NCBI GenBank assembly: GCA_020629375.1
Contig: JAHDDK010000016.1
Location: 1 to 64,000, forward strand
Direction of reading: 5' to 3'
From: Acidimicrobiales bacterium
Lineage (GTDB): Bacteria > Actinomycetota > Acidimicrobiia > Acidimicrobiales > SHLQ01
Length of the DNA: 64,000 nucleotides
Part shown: piece by piece, positions 33,996-42,208 of the stretch
How the letters are laid out: every line of letters begins with the position of its first letter
How positions within the stretch are numbered: the first letter of the stretch is position 1
Program-made: the position numbers and the translations under genes
Notes under the pieces: generated by a model
Databases searched by the model: none
What the model was told of the DNA's origin: nothing
Seen by the model: the letters and a program-made list of their open reading frames with translations, nothing else

Positions 33996-35448
33996 CGACG
34001 GGGATCCGAGTTCGGGTCTTCGGGCCGCGGACGACCTCGCGGAGCTCACCGAGCAGGTAGTGCGAGCGGCCCTCGGTGATCTCAACTTGCGCAAGCGCTC
34101 CCACCTTGAGCTCGGCGGCGAAATGCACGAGCTTGTTCTGGCGGGTTCGACCGGTGATGACGGACGGATCCCGTTTGGACGGCCCCTCGACAATGACCTC
34201 GTCGATGCGGCCGACCCGCGCAGCGTTGTGCGCTGCGGCGCTGCGTTCGATGACGTGGCGCAGCCGCTCCATACGTTCTTTGGTGACGGCTTGTGGAATG
34301 AATCCGTCGACGAGTTCGGCGGCTTCGGTGCCTTCGCGTGGCGAGAAGACGAAGGTGTACGCGCTGTCGTATTGCGCTTCGGCAGCGACTTCGAGGGTCG
34401 CCTCGAAATCTGCGTCGGTCTCCCCGGGGAAGCCGACGATGATGTCGGTGCTGACCGCGAGATCGTCGATCCCCGCACGTGCCTTGGCGAGGCGCTCGAG
34501 GTAGCGCTCGGCGGTATAGCCGCGGTGCATCGCTCGCAGGACGGCATCACTCCCCGACTGCAAGGGCAGATGCAGGTGATTGCAGACCGTCTCGATCTCG
34601 GACATGGCCGCGATCGTGTCGTCTCGGAGGTCCTTGGGATGCGGACTCGTGTACCGAACACGCTCGATGCCCTCGACCGTGCCGACAGCCCGAAGGAGAT
34701 CAGCGAAGAGCGGCCGCCCTCGCCGACGTTCGCCCGTCGCCCAGTTCGAACCGGCCTCATGAGAGTCGAAGTCGTCGAGCTCGCGGGCACCGAGCTTGAG
34801 GGTGATGTCTCGGCCGTAGCTGTTGACGTTTTGACCGAGCAACGTGATCTCGGCGACGCCGTCGCGTGCGAGGTGCTCGACTTCGGCAACGAGATCACCG
34901 AAGGGTCGAGAGATCTCTGGACCTCGCACGGCCGGAACGATGCAAAAGGCGCAGCTGTTGTCGCACCCGATCTGAATCGTTACCCACGCAGCATGGTCAT
35001 CGTCTCGCTTCTCAGGCAGCGCGGACGGAAACGCCGCATACTCGGCGTCGACCGCGGCCTCGAGGATCTCCACGATCTGGCCGTCGGCTGATTCGTCGAG
35101 GAGTTCGGCCGCCCGATGCACGTTGTGGGTCCCGAAGACGACGTCGACGTGTCCGGCACGTTCGGTGATTCGTTCGCGGTCCTTTTGGGCGAGGCATCCG
35201 CCCACGGCGATCTTCAGGTCCGGGCGACGGTCCTTCTCCGCCTTGAGGTGCCCCAGCGCTCCGTAGAGCTTGTTGTCGGCGTTCTCCCGAATGCAGCACG
35301 TGTTGAGCATGACGACATCGGCCTCGTCGAGCTCGGTGGTCGGCTCATACCCATCGGCCTCGAGCAGACCCGCGATGCGTTCGGAGTCGTGCTCATTCAT
35401 CTGGCAGCCGTACGTGCGCAGGAGATACTTGCCCTTCACGACTGTCAT
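33985..35448 (-). CDS. miaB: tRNA-2-methylthio-N6-dimethylallyladenosine synthase
   Basis: A radical-SAM methylthiotransferase, 487 residues. The N-terminal UPF0004 domain binds one cluster (YGCQMNEHDSE, NTCCIREN, GGCLAQK); the radical SAM cluster motif is GCDNSCAFCIVP; a TRAM domain ends the protein. The ATG at 35448 is given as the start, but a GTG at 35439 is preceded seven bases upstream by TACGAT, the leaderless pattern common here, and may be the real one. It heads the minus-strand miaB-miaA-dapF-hflX-dapC-dapE operon. Confidence 0.95.
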   Translation of the reverse strand: MTVVKGKYLLRTYGCQMNEHDSERIAGLLEADGYEPTTELDEADVVMLNTCCIRENADNKLYGALGHLKAEKDRRPDLKIAVGGCLAQKDRERITERAGHVDVVFGTHNVHRAAELLDESADGQIVEILEAAVDAEYAAFPSALPEKRDDDHAAWVTIQIGCDNSCAFCIVPAVRGPEISRPFGDLVAEVEHLARDGVAEITLLGQNVNSYGRDITLKLGARELDDFDSHEAGSNWATGERRRGRPLFADLLRAVGTVEGIERVRYTSPHPKDLRDDTIAAMSEIETVCNHLHLPLQSGSDAVLRAMHRGYTAERYLERLAKARAGIDDLAVSTDIIVGFPGETDADFEATLEVAAEAQYDSAYTFVFSPREGTEAAELVDGFIPQAVTKERMERLRHVIERSAAAHNAARVGRIDEVIVEGPSKRDPSVITGRTRQNKLVHFAAELKVGALAQVEITEGRSHYLLGELREVVRGPKTRTRIPVVAG

Positions 35449-35524
35449 CGTACCGTCTCGGTCGCCCCGCCTCTGCCCCACCGGGCTGACGGACACCAGC
35501 CCGCAATATCAACGATCTCTCAAA

Positions 35525-35554
35525 GTTACATCGACGAAATTACGCCGATGTAAC
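35525..35554. promoter_or_regulatory. inverted repeat, possible operator
   Basis: GTTACATCG (35525-35533) and CGATGTAAC (35546-35554) form a perfect 9-bp inverted repeat with a 12-nt AT-rich centre, in the gap between divergent miaB and the small membrane protein. It is AT-rich against the local average and long enough for a dimeric regulator; no regulator gene is adjacent. Confidence 0.5.
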
Positions 35555-35692
35555 ACGGAGAGTGTCGAAGCATGCACCAAATGTGGCGAGGCGTGACACT
35601 AGGATGCCTGTCGGCGAGTGGAGCTCGGTAGCGCAAGGGCGCTTCGAGTTAGGGGTCATGACGTTCTCCTCACCTCCTTGGAGGGAATCACC

Positions 35693-35890
35693 ATGACCAA
35701 ACGATTCGGTTACCCACTGCTCGCCTTGTTCGTGCTGTATCTGATCTCGCTCAACGGGACCCAGACCGGCCAGCAGGGCAACGCCTTCTTGAGCCTGTTG
35801 CAGGGCCTCGCCGGGGCACTGCTCGACTTCCTCCGCGGCCTCGCTGGGGACGGCGTTGCCACACAGGCCATGGCGGCCGTCGGGCTGTGA
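35693..35890 (+). CDS. small membrane protein
   Basis: A 65-residue protein with an N-terminal hydrophobic segment (YPLLALFVLYLISLNG) and a second amphipathic stretch rich in Leu/Gly (SLLQGLAGALLDFLRGLAG). GGAGGG before the ATG is a strong ribosome site. Its stop overlaps the GTG of the PH-domain gene (GTGA), so they are coupled and may form one membrane complex. TAGGAT near 35600 could be the promoter. No family is recognised. Confidence 0.72.
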   Translation: MTKRFGYPLLALFVLYLISLNGTQTGQQGNAFLSLLQGLAGALLDFLRGLAGDGVATQAMAAVGL

Positions 35891-36639
35891 CCCAACCGAC
35901 GAGTCGTCGCCCCGATCAACCGATCGCGACCGAACGACTCGTCCATCGCATCAAGCTCCTCATCTACCCGCCCGAGGATCGACACGTCCTCGTCAGCGAC
36001 GAGATGGTGCTCTACAAGGCGCCGAAGCACGTGATGAGCTTGGCGGAGCCGATCATCGAGACGTTGGCGGTCCTCATCCTGGTGACCGTCACCCTCACCC
36101 GCCCGCGCTATGACGGTGTCGACCTCGGCGTGTTGTTGATCGGCTTGTCGCTCATCGTCATGTATCGATGGGTCCGCCTCCAAGACATCAGCCCCGGCAA
36201 CGTGGCTGCAGCGTTGGTTGTGGCGTATGTGTTCGCCAGCCAGGATCTTCCCGCAATCCTCGTCGTCCCCGGCGTCGGTCTATGGTTTCTCGCCAGACTC
36301 GGCTACCGCATCTTGAGGTGGTGGCGATACGAGGTCCGCTACATCACCAACCGACGCATCATCGAAGTCACGGGCTTCCTGGGATTTCGCATCGCCTCCA
36401 TGCCGGTGGCCAAGGTGACCGACGTTGTCCTTGAGCGCACCGCGCTCGGTGAGTTCTTGGGATATGCGACCTTGCGGGTCGAATCCGCAGGGCGCGACCA
36501 AGCGCTATCGAAGGTCCCCTACCTGGTCGAGCCAGCAGCATTCCATCGCTTGGCGATGCGCATGGCGTCGAAGAAAATCGACGTGAACGTCAATCACTTG
36601 ATTGACGTCCGCACTGTCCGACAGGTAGAGAAGAAGTAG
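35887..36639 (+). CDS. bacterial PH-domain (YdbS-like) membrane protein
   Basis: A 250-residue protein with up to four membrane segments between residues 52 and 140 and a bPH_2-type domain after them: RYEVRYITNRRIIEVTGFLG, IPVAKVTDVVLERTALGEFLG-like segment, then TLRVESAG. A cytoplasmic N-terminus precedes the membrane part. It lies in the recA-miaB interval. The family is membrane-associated with no settled function. Confidence 0.85.
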   Translation: MTQPTSRRPDQPIATERLVHRIKLLIYPPEDRHVLVSDEMVLYKAPKHVMSLAEPIIETLAVLILVTVTLTRPRYDGVDLGVLLIGLSLIVMYRWVRLQDISPGNVAAALVVAYVFASQDLPAILVVPGVGLWFLARLGYRILRWWRYEVRYITNRRIIEVTGFLGFRIASMPVAKVTDVVLERTALGEFLGYATLRVESAGRDQALSKVPYLVEPAAFHRLAMRMASKKIDVNVNHLIDVRTVRQVEKK

Positions 36640-36672
36640 ATCGCCCGGAAGGGCAGCCGTCCCCTCCAAACG

Positions 36673-36715
36673 CCAGATGCCCGCCACCTTCGGTGACGGG
36701 CATCTGGTGCGTTTT
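36673..36715. terminator. bidirectional terminator between the PH-domain gene and recA
   Basis: An 11-bp perfect stem, CCAGATGCCCG with CGGGCATCTGG (36673-36707), topped by a second short stem CACC/GGTG with loop TTC, followed by TTTT on the plus strand and by GTTT on the minus side. It sits where the two genes converge. Confidence 0.88.
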
Positions 36716-36766
36716 GGGGACAGTGAGTCAATCCCGGCTCAACGACGCCGATCCTCGGCGATCGAC

Positions 36767-37831
36767 TCAGTCATCGAGGAGGATGGGGGCGTCGTCCGCT
36801 TCGGAGAACTCATCCTCATCGACCGATGGTTCACCACCCTCCTCTTCTTGCTGGGGCATCACGATCTTCGTAACCCGGTCGGTGATCTCGACCATGAGCT
36901 CGGGGTTGGCAGTCAAGAACTCTTTGGCCTTCTCACGACCTTGGCCGAGCTGTTCGCCTTCGTACGTGTACCAGGCACCCGATTTCTTCACGACGTCGTG
37001 TTCGACAGCCAAGTCGAGGACGGAGCCCTCTCGGCTGATGCCCGCGCCGTACATGATGTCGAACTCAGCCTGACGGAACGGCGGCGCCACCTTGTTCTTG
37101 ACGACCTTGACTCGGGTGCGGTTACCCACGACCTCGGAGCCTTGCTTGATCGACTCGATTCGGCGGATGTCGAGCCGCACCGACGAGTAGAACTTGAGTG
37201 CACGGCCGCCCGGCGTGGTCTCCGGCGAACCGAACATGACGCCGATCTTCTCGCGTAGCTGGTTGATGAAGATGCAGATCGTGTCGGTCTTGTTGAGGTT
37301 GCCGGTGAGCTTGCGCAGCGCTTGCGACATCAGGCGAGCCTGAAGGCCGACGTGGCTGTCGCCCATGTCGCCCTCGATCTCCGCCTTCGGGGTGAGGGCG
37401 GCCACCGAGTCGATGACGATCACGTCGAGCGCTGCAGAGCGCACGAGCATGTCGCAGATCTCGAGCGCCTGCTCACCGGTGTCGGGCTGAGAGATCAACA
37501 AGCTGTCGATGTCGACGCCGATCGCCTTTGCGTACACCGGGTCCATCGCATGCTCGGCGTCGATGTACGCACAGCTACCACCGTTGCGCTGGGCCTCGGC
37601 AACCACGTGGGTGGCGAGGGTGGACTTACCCGAGGACTCCGGGCCGTAGATCTCGGTGACTCGGCCACGGGGCAGGCCCCCGATGCCGAGGGCGAGATCC
37701 AGTGCGAGCGCACCGGTCGGGACCGACTCGATCGCCAGCGAGCCTTTCTCGCCCATGCGCATGACCGCGCCCTTGCCGAATTGCTTCTCGATCTGCCCGA
37801 GGGCCATTTCGAGTGCCTTGTCTCGCTCCAC
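36767..37831 (-). CDS. recA: recombinase RecA
   Basis: The strand-exchange protein and LexA co-protease, 354 residues. Walker A is GPESSGKST near residue 67; the N-terminal [17 protein letters not shown] and the L2-type region [16 protein letters not shown] are intact; the C-terminus is acidic. The GTG start has GGAGA seven bases upstream. Transcription is from the SOS promoter at 37952-37980, with about 120 nt of leader; TAGGGT about 55 nt before the start could be a second promoter. recX, usually next in actinobacteria, is replaced by the terminator. Confidence 0.97.
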   Translation of the reverse strand: MERDKALEMALGQIEKQFGKGAVMRMGEKGSLAIESVPTGALALDLALGIGGLPRGRVTEIYGPESSGKSTLATHVVAEAQRNGGSCAYIDAEHAMDPVYAKAIGVDIDSLLISQPDTGEQALEICDMLVRSAALDVIVIDSVAALTPKAEIEGDMGDSHVGLQARLMSQALRKLTGNLNKTDTICIFINQLREKIGVMFGSPETTPGGRALKFYSSVRLDIRRIESIKQGSEVVGNRTRVKVVKNKVAPPFRQAEFDIMYGAGISREGSVLDLAVEHDVVKKSGAWYTYEGEQLGQGREKAKEFLTANPELMVEITDRVTKIVMPQQEEEGGEPSVDEDEFSEADDAPILLDD

Positions 37832-37951
37832 GTCGTTCTCCTGTGTGATGTTCGAATTGGGGGAAGGTTCTTGACGGTGGCGACCCTACGGATGGGGTGT
37901 GACACCAGCCTGTCGGACACCGGGCGGACACCCGGGATCGAGGACGACAGC

Positions 37952-37980
37952 AATGTAGTTCCGAACAGCTGTTCGAACAA
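37952..37980 (-). promoter_or_regulatory. SOS-controlled recA promoter
   Basis: Read on the minus strand: TTGTTC (-35, plus 37975-37980), 17-bp spacer, TACATT (-10, plus 37952-37957). The spacer is filled by CGAAC-AGCT-GTTCG (37962-37975), a perfect 14-bp LexA palindrome, so bound LexA would exclude RNA polymerase. Confidence 0.85.
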
Positions 37981-37989
37981 GCATCTCGG

Positions 37990-38003
37990 CGAACGACCGT
38001 TCG
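37990..38003. promoter_or_regulatory. second perfect SOS-box half-site pair (CGAAC-GACC-GTTCG)
   Basis: A LexA site with both half-sites matching exactly, 14 bp beyond the first, centred 33 bp before the 3' end of the reverse transcriptase gene. Two adjacent sites suggest cooperative LexA binding at recA. Confidence 0.75.
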
Positions 38004-38028
38004 ATTGACGGTTCAGACTCGGCTGCAC

Positions 38029-39393
38029 TCAGCTCCAGTCGATGCGGTCGAAGGTTCGCCACAACGAGCGAGCTCGGGCAGGGTTGGTCGCCTGGACCAG
38101 ACCGATCCGGCCTTCGAGATGCGCTCGAAACTGCGGATGGCCGAGGCGATTGGCGGTCGCTGGGCCGTTGCATGCCGCATCGTGGAGCACGGCCCGAAGG
38201 TGGTCGTAGTCGGCGCGCGAGACATTCACATGGCGGTTGACGGTGAGACCGGTGAGGACTTGTCGCCGGTGTGCTCGTTGAATCCGTGTCTTGTGACCTG
38301 CGACGGCGAAGCCCTCGTCTCGGACGATCGTCGTGGCCAGCGCGACGAATCGCTTGAGTCCGCGGTCGAATTCGTCATCACCCGAGAAGGCGAGATCGTC
38401 GGCGTAGCGCGTGTACGACGCATCGAACCGTCGGGCCAACGCGTTCAGCCGAACGTCGAGGCCGAACGCGACCAGGTTGGCGAGCGCGGGCGAGGTGGGC
38501 GAACCCTGCGGGAGGTGCGGCCCGCGAAGCATCGCCCGCACGGTGGGATCGACACGACCCGCTGGATAGTCATCGAACACCCATCCCGGAACGGCGTTGG
38601 TTGTGAGGCCCGTGAGGGCATGCGCCACCGGATCGGGGTACCCGAGCGCGGCAAAGGTTGCGAAGATCCGACCCGGCGCAACCGACGAGAAAAAGTTGCG
38701 GAGATCGAGGCGAAGCACGACCGCCCGACCGGTGTGTGGGCCCGCGTAGGTCTGGATCGACCGGCCTCGACGGAACCCGTGCGCAGCATCGTGCGGCGGG
38801 ACGGCGTCGAGGATCTGTCGGAGTATCCGACGTTGCACGTACTTGAGATTCTGCTTCGGCGCCTCGACGAGCCGTGCTTCCCCATTTCGCTTGGATCGCC
38901 ACCGATAGTCGTAGTGACGGAGGTCCTCGTCGACGACGTCGCGTTCGAGGGATCGAACGTCGGCGAACCAGTCGAGCAGCGACCGGTCGACCTGGATCAA
39001 TCGCGCGACATCCGCGGCCGTGTCGAGACGGGCGACAGGCCAACGACTCTCCCCCATTCGAATTGGCGACGCAGACCGCCCAACATTCGGCCATCGATTC
39101 CCGATATCGCCGGCGGCGCCTTCGATCCAGGACCAGAGTCGAGGATCCATGTCGTTTCGTCGGCTGGGGCGCGCGATGGCCGCCGCGATTGCACCGACAA
39201 GGTCGCCCGTTCGGCCGTCGGGGCACTCCGGAGTGTGCGCCACCACCGCGCTGGCCACGTCGTCAAGCCAGGAGCCGTGCTCGAGGCCGAGGTCGTGACG
39301 AGCTCGTGCCGCCATGGCGGCAGCGGTCCATTCACCGTCGCAGAACGCGAAGGCGACGACGTCGGCCACGAGCTGACGACGCGCGTCGATCAC
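38029..39393 (-). CDS. retron-type reverse transcriptase, long (Mx162-like) form
   Basis: About 454 residues. The polymerase half has the usual motifs in order: HDAAHGFRRGRSI, VVLRLDLRNFFSSV, LPQGSPTSPALANL, YTRYADDLAFSG (catalytic YADD) and VLTGLTVNRHVNVSR. About 170 residues precede it, opening RRQLVADVVAFAFCDGEWT, an extension of the kind known from myxobacterial retron RTs. The frame is open to an ATG at 39462, but those 23 codons (Arg/Leu/Thr/His-rich) look non-coding and hold a hairpin, so GTG 39393 is preferred. No maturase domain or intron is seen. It sits directly upstream of recA on the same strand. An effector protein is not obvious. Confidence 0.88.
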   Translation of the reverse strand: MIDARRQLVADVVAFAFCDGEWTAAAMAARARHDLGLEHGSWLDDVASAVVAHTPECPDGRTGDLVGAIAAAIARPSRRNDMDPRLWSWIEGAAGDIGNRWPNVGRSASPIRMGESRWPVARLDTAADVARLIQVDRSLLDWFADVRSLERDVVDEDLRHYDYRWRSKRNGEARLVEAPKQNLKYVQRRILRQILDAVPPHDAAHGFRRGRSIQTYAGPHTGRAVVLRLDLRNFFSSVAPGRIFATFAALGYPDPVAHALTGLTTNAVPGWVFDDYPAGRVDPTVRAMLRGPHLPQGSPTSPALANLVAFGLDVRLNALARRFDASYTRYADDLAFSGDDEFDRGLKRFVALATTIVRDEGFAVAGHKTRIQRAHRRQVLTGLTVNRHVNVSRADYDHLRAVLHDAACNGPATANRLGHPQFRAHLEGRIGLVQATNPARARSLWRTFDRIDWS

Positions 39394-39409
39394 CGGCAGC
39401 GGGACGCCC

Positions 39410-39605
39410 CGACTGTGCGTGTCGTGGGTGCGGAGACGCAGGCGAAGCCTGCCCGTCTGCATCCGATGCGATGGCTTTGCACCGCGATGACCCCGGGGGT
39501 GCCCCGGAGCAGGTCTGGTCGGACTGGAGATGCTCGCATCGCCGGCCCTCCCTTTCCTCGTGCTCGAAGCGCCCCGCTACCTGTGCGAGCAGTGTCGCAC
39601 AGTCG
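39410..39605 (-). ncRNA. candidate retron msr-msd RNA
   Basis: Read on the minus strand, CGACTGTGCG (39605-39596) is perfectly complementary to CGCACAGTCG (39419-39410), a 10-bp pair spaced like retron a1/a2, ending 17 nt before the preferred RT start. Inside are an 8-bp pair CGATGCGA/TCGCATCG (39541-39534 with 39471-39464) enclosing a CCGGGG/CCCCGG hairpin (39507-39493), and a CAGGC/GCCTG hairpin (39451-39439). The first arm can instead form a local hairpin (CTGTGCGA/TCGCACAG). This is structure by eye; an AGC priming site is not certain. Confidence 0.32.
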
Positions 39606-39637
39606 CTGATCGAGAATCCAACGAGTGGTGGGGCGGT

Positions 39638-41110
39638 TCAGCGTGCGGACGCCTCCTGGTGGCGGAGGCCTCGGCCGGCCGCAACGGCTCTCGACGCCAC
39701 CACGCAAACCACGGCGCACGCCAACCCGATCACCGCCGAGAGCCCAAATCCGTCGTCGACGGCGGCGACGAGATCCGCCGACGCGGCGACGGCTTCGTCG
39801 CTCAAGAGGTCGCGGACGGCGTCGGCGCTCCCGAACCGCGAGGCGGCCGTGCCGAACATGGCGAGGCCGCCGAGCGCCGCGCCGAAGGCGAAGCCGAGCG
39901 TTCGGAGGAACTGGAACGCCGAGTTGCTGCGGCCCATCTCGTTCGGGGTGGCTCGTGATTGCATGAGGGCGAGGCTTCCGGTCGAGACCGAGCCAACGCC
40001 GATGCCGACGATCACGAATCCGGCGAACACGACACCCACGGCGAGGTCCCCGAGCACGCCGGCGGCGACGATCGACGCGCCGACCATCAGCACGCCCGCT
40101 CCAAAGGTGATCGCCGCTTCGATCCGCCGGACCTCGGCGATCCGGCTCGACACGAACGCTCCGGTCGTCCATCCCACGGTGAGCCACACAACCGAGAAGG
40201 CCGCCCCGGCCGACGAGGCCCCCTGGGCCGCCTTCATCCAGACCGGCAGAAACGTATTCGACGTGATGCCGCCGAGCACCGAGAACACCGCGGTGAGATG
40301 GATGTAGCGGTATCGCCGGGCGAATAGGTGCTCGCGCCGGAGGATCGGGTCAAGCGAGTTGGTGGCGTGGCGCAGGTACACGACAGCGATCAGCGCGCCG
40401 ATCGCCAGCGGCGCAAGTGACCGCACCGTCGGCTCGGACAATCCAACGAGGACCGTGATCGTGAAGGCAATCACGATCACGAGGCCGCGTCCATCGATTC
40501 GAAGACTCGGTGCGCCATCTTGACGTTCGGGGAAGATCGACCATCCAGCGGCCATGGCGAAGGCGACGAATGGGAGGTTCACGTGGAACACCCACGGCCA
40601 CTCACCGAACCCGATCACAATGGCTGCGAGCGCGGGCCCAGCCACGCCCATCACACCCCACACCGCGGAGTTGGCGGCGTAGGCCCGCGGGCGGAGCTCT
40701 GCGGGGTATCCGAGCCCGACCGTCACGAGCACCGCAGCAAAGATCGTGCCTGCCATCAGGCCTTGCAGCGCCCGTCCAGCGATCAGCGCTGCGAGGGACG
40801 GGGCGAAACCACAGATCAGACACGAAACGCCGAAGCCGACCATGGCGGCTCGGGCGACCCGTCGGGTTCCGAGGGCGTCGATCACCGGTCCAGCAGCCAA
40901 CGTGGCCACTGCGGAAGCGAGGAGTTCGACCGTCACGACCCACGGCAACCATCGCAATGAGCCGAAGTCGTCGCCGATCGATGGCAGCGCGGCCGACACC
41001 GACAGGTTGTTGTATGCGACGACGGCCACGAGGCACATCGCTGCGGCGGTGAGCCGACGGTGTGCGGCGTCGAGAATCCCCACCTTGTGGCCCACGCTGG
41101 TGTCGGTCAC
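39638..41110 (-). CDS. MFS transporter (DHA2-like)
   Basis: A 490-residue polytopic protein with about 14 membrane segments. The N-terminal signature region reads NNLSVSAALPSIGDDFG, followed by RWLPWVVTVELLASA and GTRRVARAAMVGFGVS (the loop 2-3 motif). These are features of drug:H+ antiporters. The GTG start has GGGAGG four bases before it. It is on the same strand as the reverse transcriptase, ending 33 bp before the candidate ncRNA. The substrate is unknown. Confidence 0.9.
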   Translation of the reverse strand: MTDTSVGHKVGILDAAHRRLTAAAMCLVAVVAYNNLSVSAALPSIGDDFGSLRWLPWVVTVELLASAVATLAAGPVIDALGTRRVARAAMVGFGVSCLICGFAPSLAALIAGRALQGLMAGTIFAAVLVTVGLGYPAELRPRAYAANSAVWGVMGVAGPALAAIVIGFGEWPWVFHVNLPFVAFAMAAGWSIFPERQDGAPSLRIDGRGLVIVIAFTITVLVGLSEPTVRSLAPLAIGALIAVVYLRHATNSLDPILRREHLFARRYRYIHLTAVFSVLGGITSNTFLPVWMKAAQGASSAGAAFSVVWLTVGWTTGAFVSSRIAEVRRIEAAITFGAGVLMVGASIVAAGVLGDLAVGVVFAGFVIVGIGVGSVSTGSLALMQSRATPNEMGRSNSAFQFLRTLGFAFGAALGGLAMFGTAASRFGSADAVRDLLSDEAVAASADLVAAVDDGFGLSAVIGLACAVVCVVASRAVAAGRGLRHQEASAR

Positions 41111-41177
41111 CCGACCTCCCGACGATTCATCGGCTCAGTGTGTCGGCGTCGGGCGACAAACACCCCACCCGGAGACT

Positions 41178-42128
41178 TCAGTCTCGATACTCGACTCCGG
41201 GCAAGACGCACATCATCTCGTAGAGGAGGTTGGCGCCAGTCAGCGAGGTCAGCCCGCTCGTGTCGTAGATCGGGGCGACCTCGACGAGATCACCCCCCAC
41301 GATGTCGAGTCCACGGCATCCACGAATGATCTCGAGCGCCTGAGGCACAGTCAGCCCACCTACTTCGGGCGTGCCGGTCCCCGGAGCGAACGACGGATCC
41401 AGGCCGTCGATGTCGAAGCTGATGTAGACCGGCCCGCCCGCGACCTGCTCGCGGACCTCCGCCATGAGTGGCTCGAGCGAGCGATGCCAACACTCTTCGA
41501 CCTGGACGACCCGAAAGCCCTGCTCTCGGCTCCAGTCGAAGTCATCGGCCGCATACCCCGTGCCGCGCATGCCGATCTGGACGACACGCGGGCCGTCGAG
41601 CAAGTTCTCCTCGACCGCCCGTCGGAACGGCGTGCCGTGGGCGATCTTCTCCCCGAACATCGTGTCGTTGATGTCGGTGTGCGCATCGATGTGCACCATG
41701 CCGACCGGGCCGTGCTTCTTCGCGATGGCCCGAAGGATCGGCAACGCAATCGTGTGGTCACCGCCCATCGTGATCGGGATGACGTCGTGGGCGAGCAGCT
41801 CGTCGTAGTGCGCGGTGATGCGTTCGATCGAGTCGAAGATGTTGAACGCGTTGGTGGCGACATCACCGGTGTCGTCGATCCGGAGACTGTCGAAGGGCGC
41901 TGCCCGTGTCGCCATGTTGTAGGGCCGCAGCAAGACGCTTTCGGCCCGCATGTCGCGGGGGCCGTATCGCGCCCCGGGTCGATTGGAGGTCCCGAGGTCG
42001 AACGGCACGCCGACAACCGCAACGTCGAGCTCCTCGAGTGGTGTCGTGCCGGGCAGACGCATGAACGTGGCGATGCCCCCGAAGCGCGGCATCTGGTTTC
42101 CACCCAGCGGCTGCGGATTTTCACTCAT
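41178..42128 (-). CDS. speB: agmatinase-family ureohydrolase
   Basis: A 316-residue manganese hydrolase of guanidino compounds. All metal-ligand motifs are present: GGDHTIALP, HIDAHTDIND and SFDIDGLDPSFAPGTGTPE. GGGGAGGG just before the ATG is a strong ribosome site. It probably releases urea from agmatine; guanidinobutyrate or another guanidine is possible since the families are close. The gene is divergent from an MFS transporter, which may import or export the substrate or product. Confidence 0.9.
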   Translation of the reverse strand: MSENPQPLGGNQMPRFGGIATFMRLPGTTPLEELDVAVVGVPFDLGTSNRPGARYGPRDMRAESVLLRPYNMATRAAPFDSLRIDDTGDVATNAFNIFDSIERITAHYDELLAHDVIPITMGGDHTIALPILRAIAKKHGPVGMVHIDAHTDINDTMFGEKIAHGTPFRRAVEENLLDGPRVVQIGMRGTGYAADDFDWSREQGFRVVQVEECWHRSLEPLMAEVREQVAGGPVYISFDIDGLDPSFAPGTGTPEVGGLTVPQALEIIRGCRGLDIVGGDLVEVAPIYDTSGLTSLTGANLLYEMMCVLPGVEYRD

Positions 42129-42208
42129 CGAACCCTCCCCTTCGTGCATCTCGCGAGTGTCGCACGAGCTTGACGCCTCGTTCGACTTCGACGCCGTAGC
42201 GTGTCGTG

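Noticed and set aside
33471..34898. 475-residue version of the kinase-like gene
   Set aside because: Its first 300 codons are a shadow of miaB; only the part after the TTG near 33995 resembles a protein family.
35605..35660. tRNA-like stretch (GGAGCTCGGTAGCGC resembles a D arm)
   Set aside because: No matching anticodon or T arm and no acceptor pairing can be drawn.
38005..39609. 534-codon open frame on the plus strand opposite the reverse transcriptase
   Set aside because: Arg-rich low-information sequence with no recognisable domain; the minus-strand RT explains the region.
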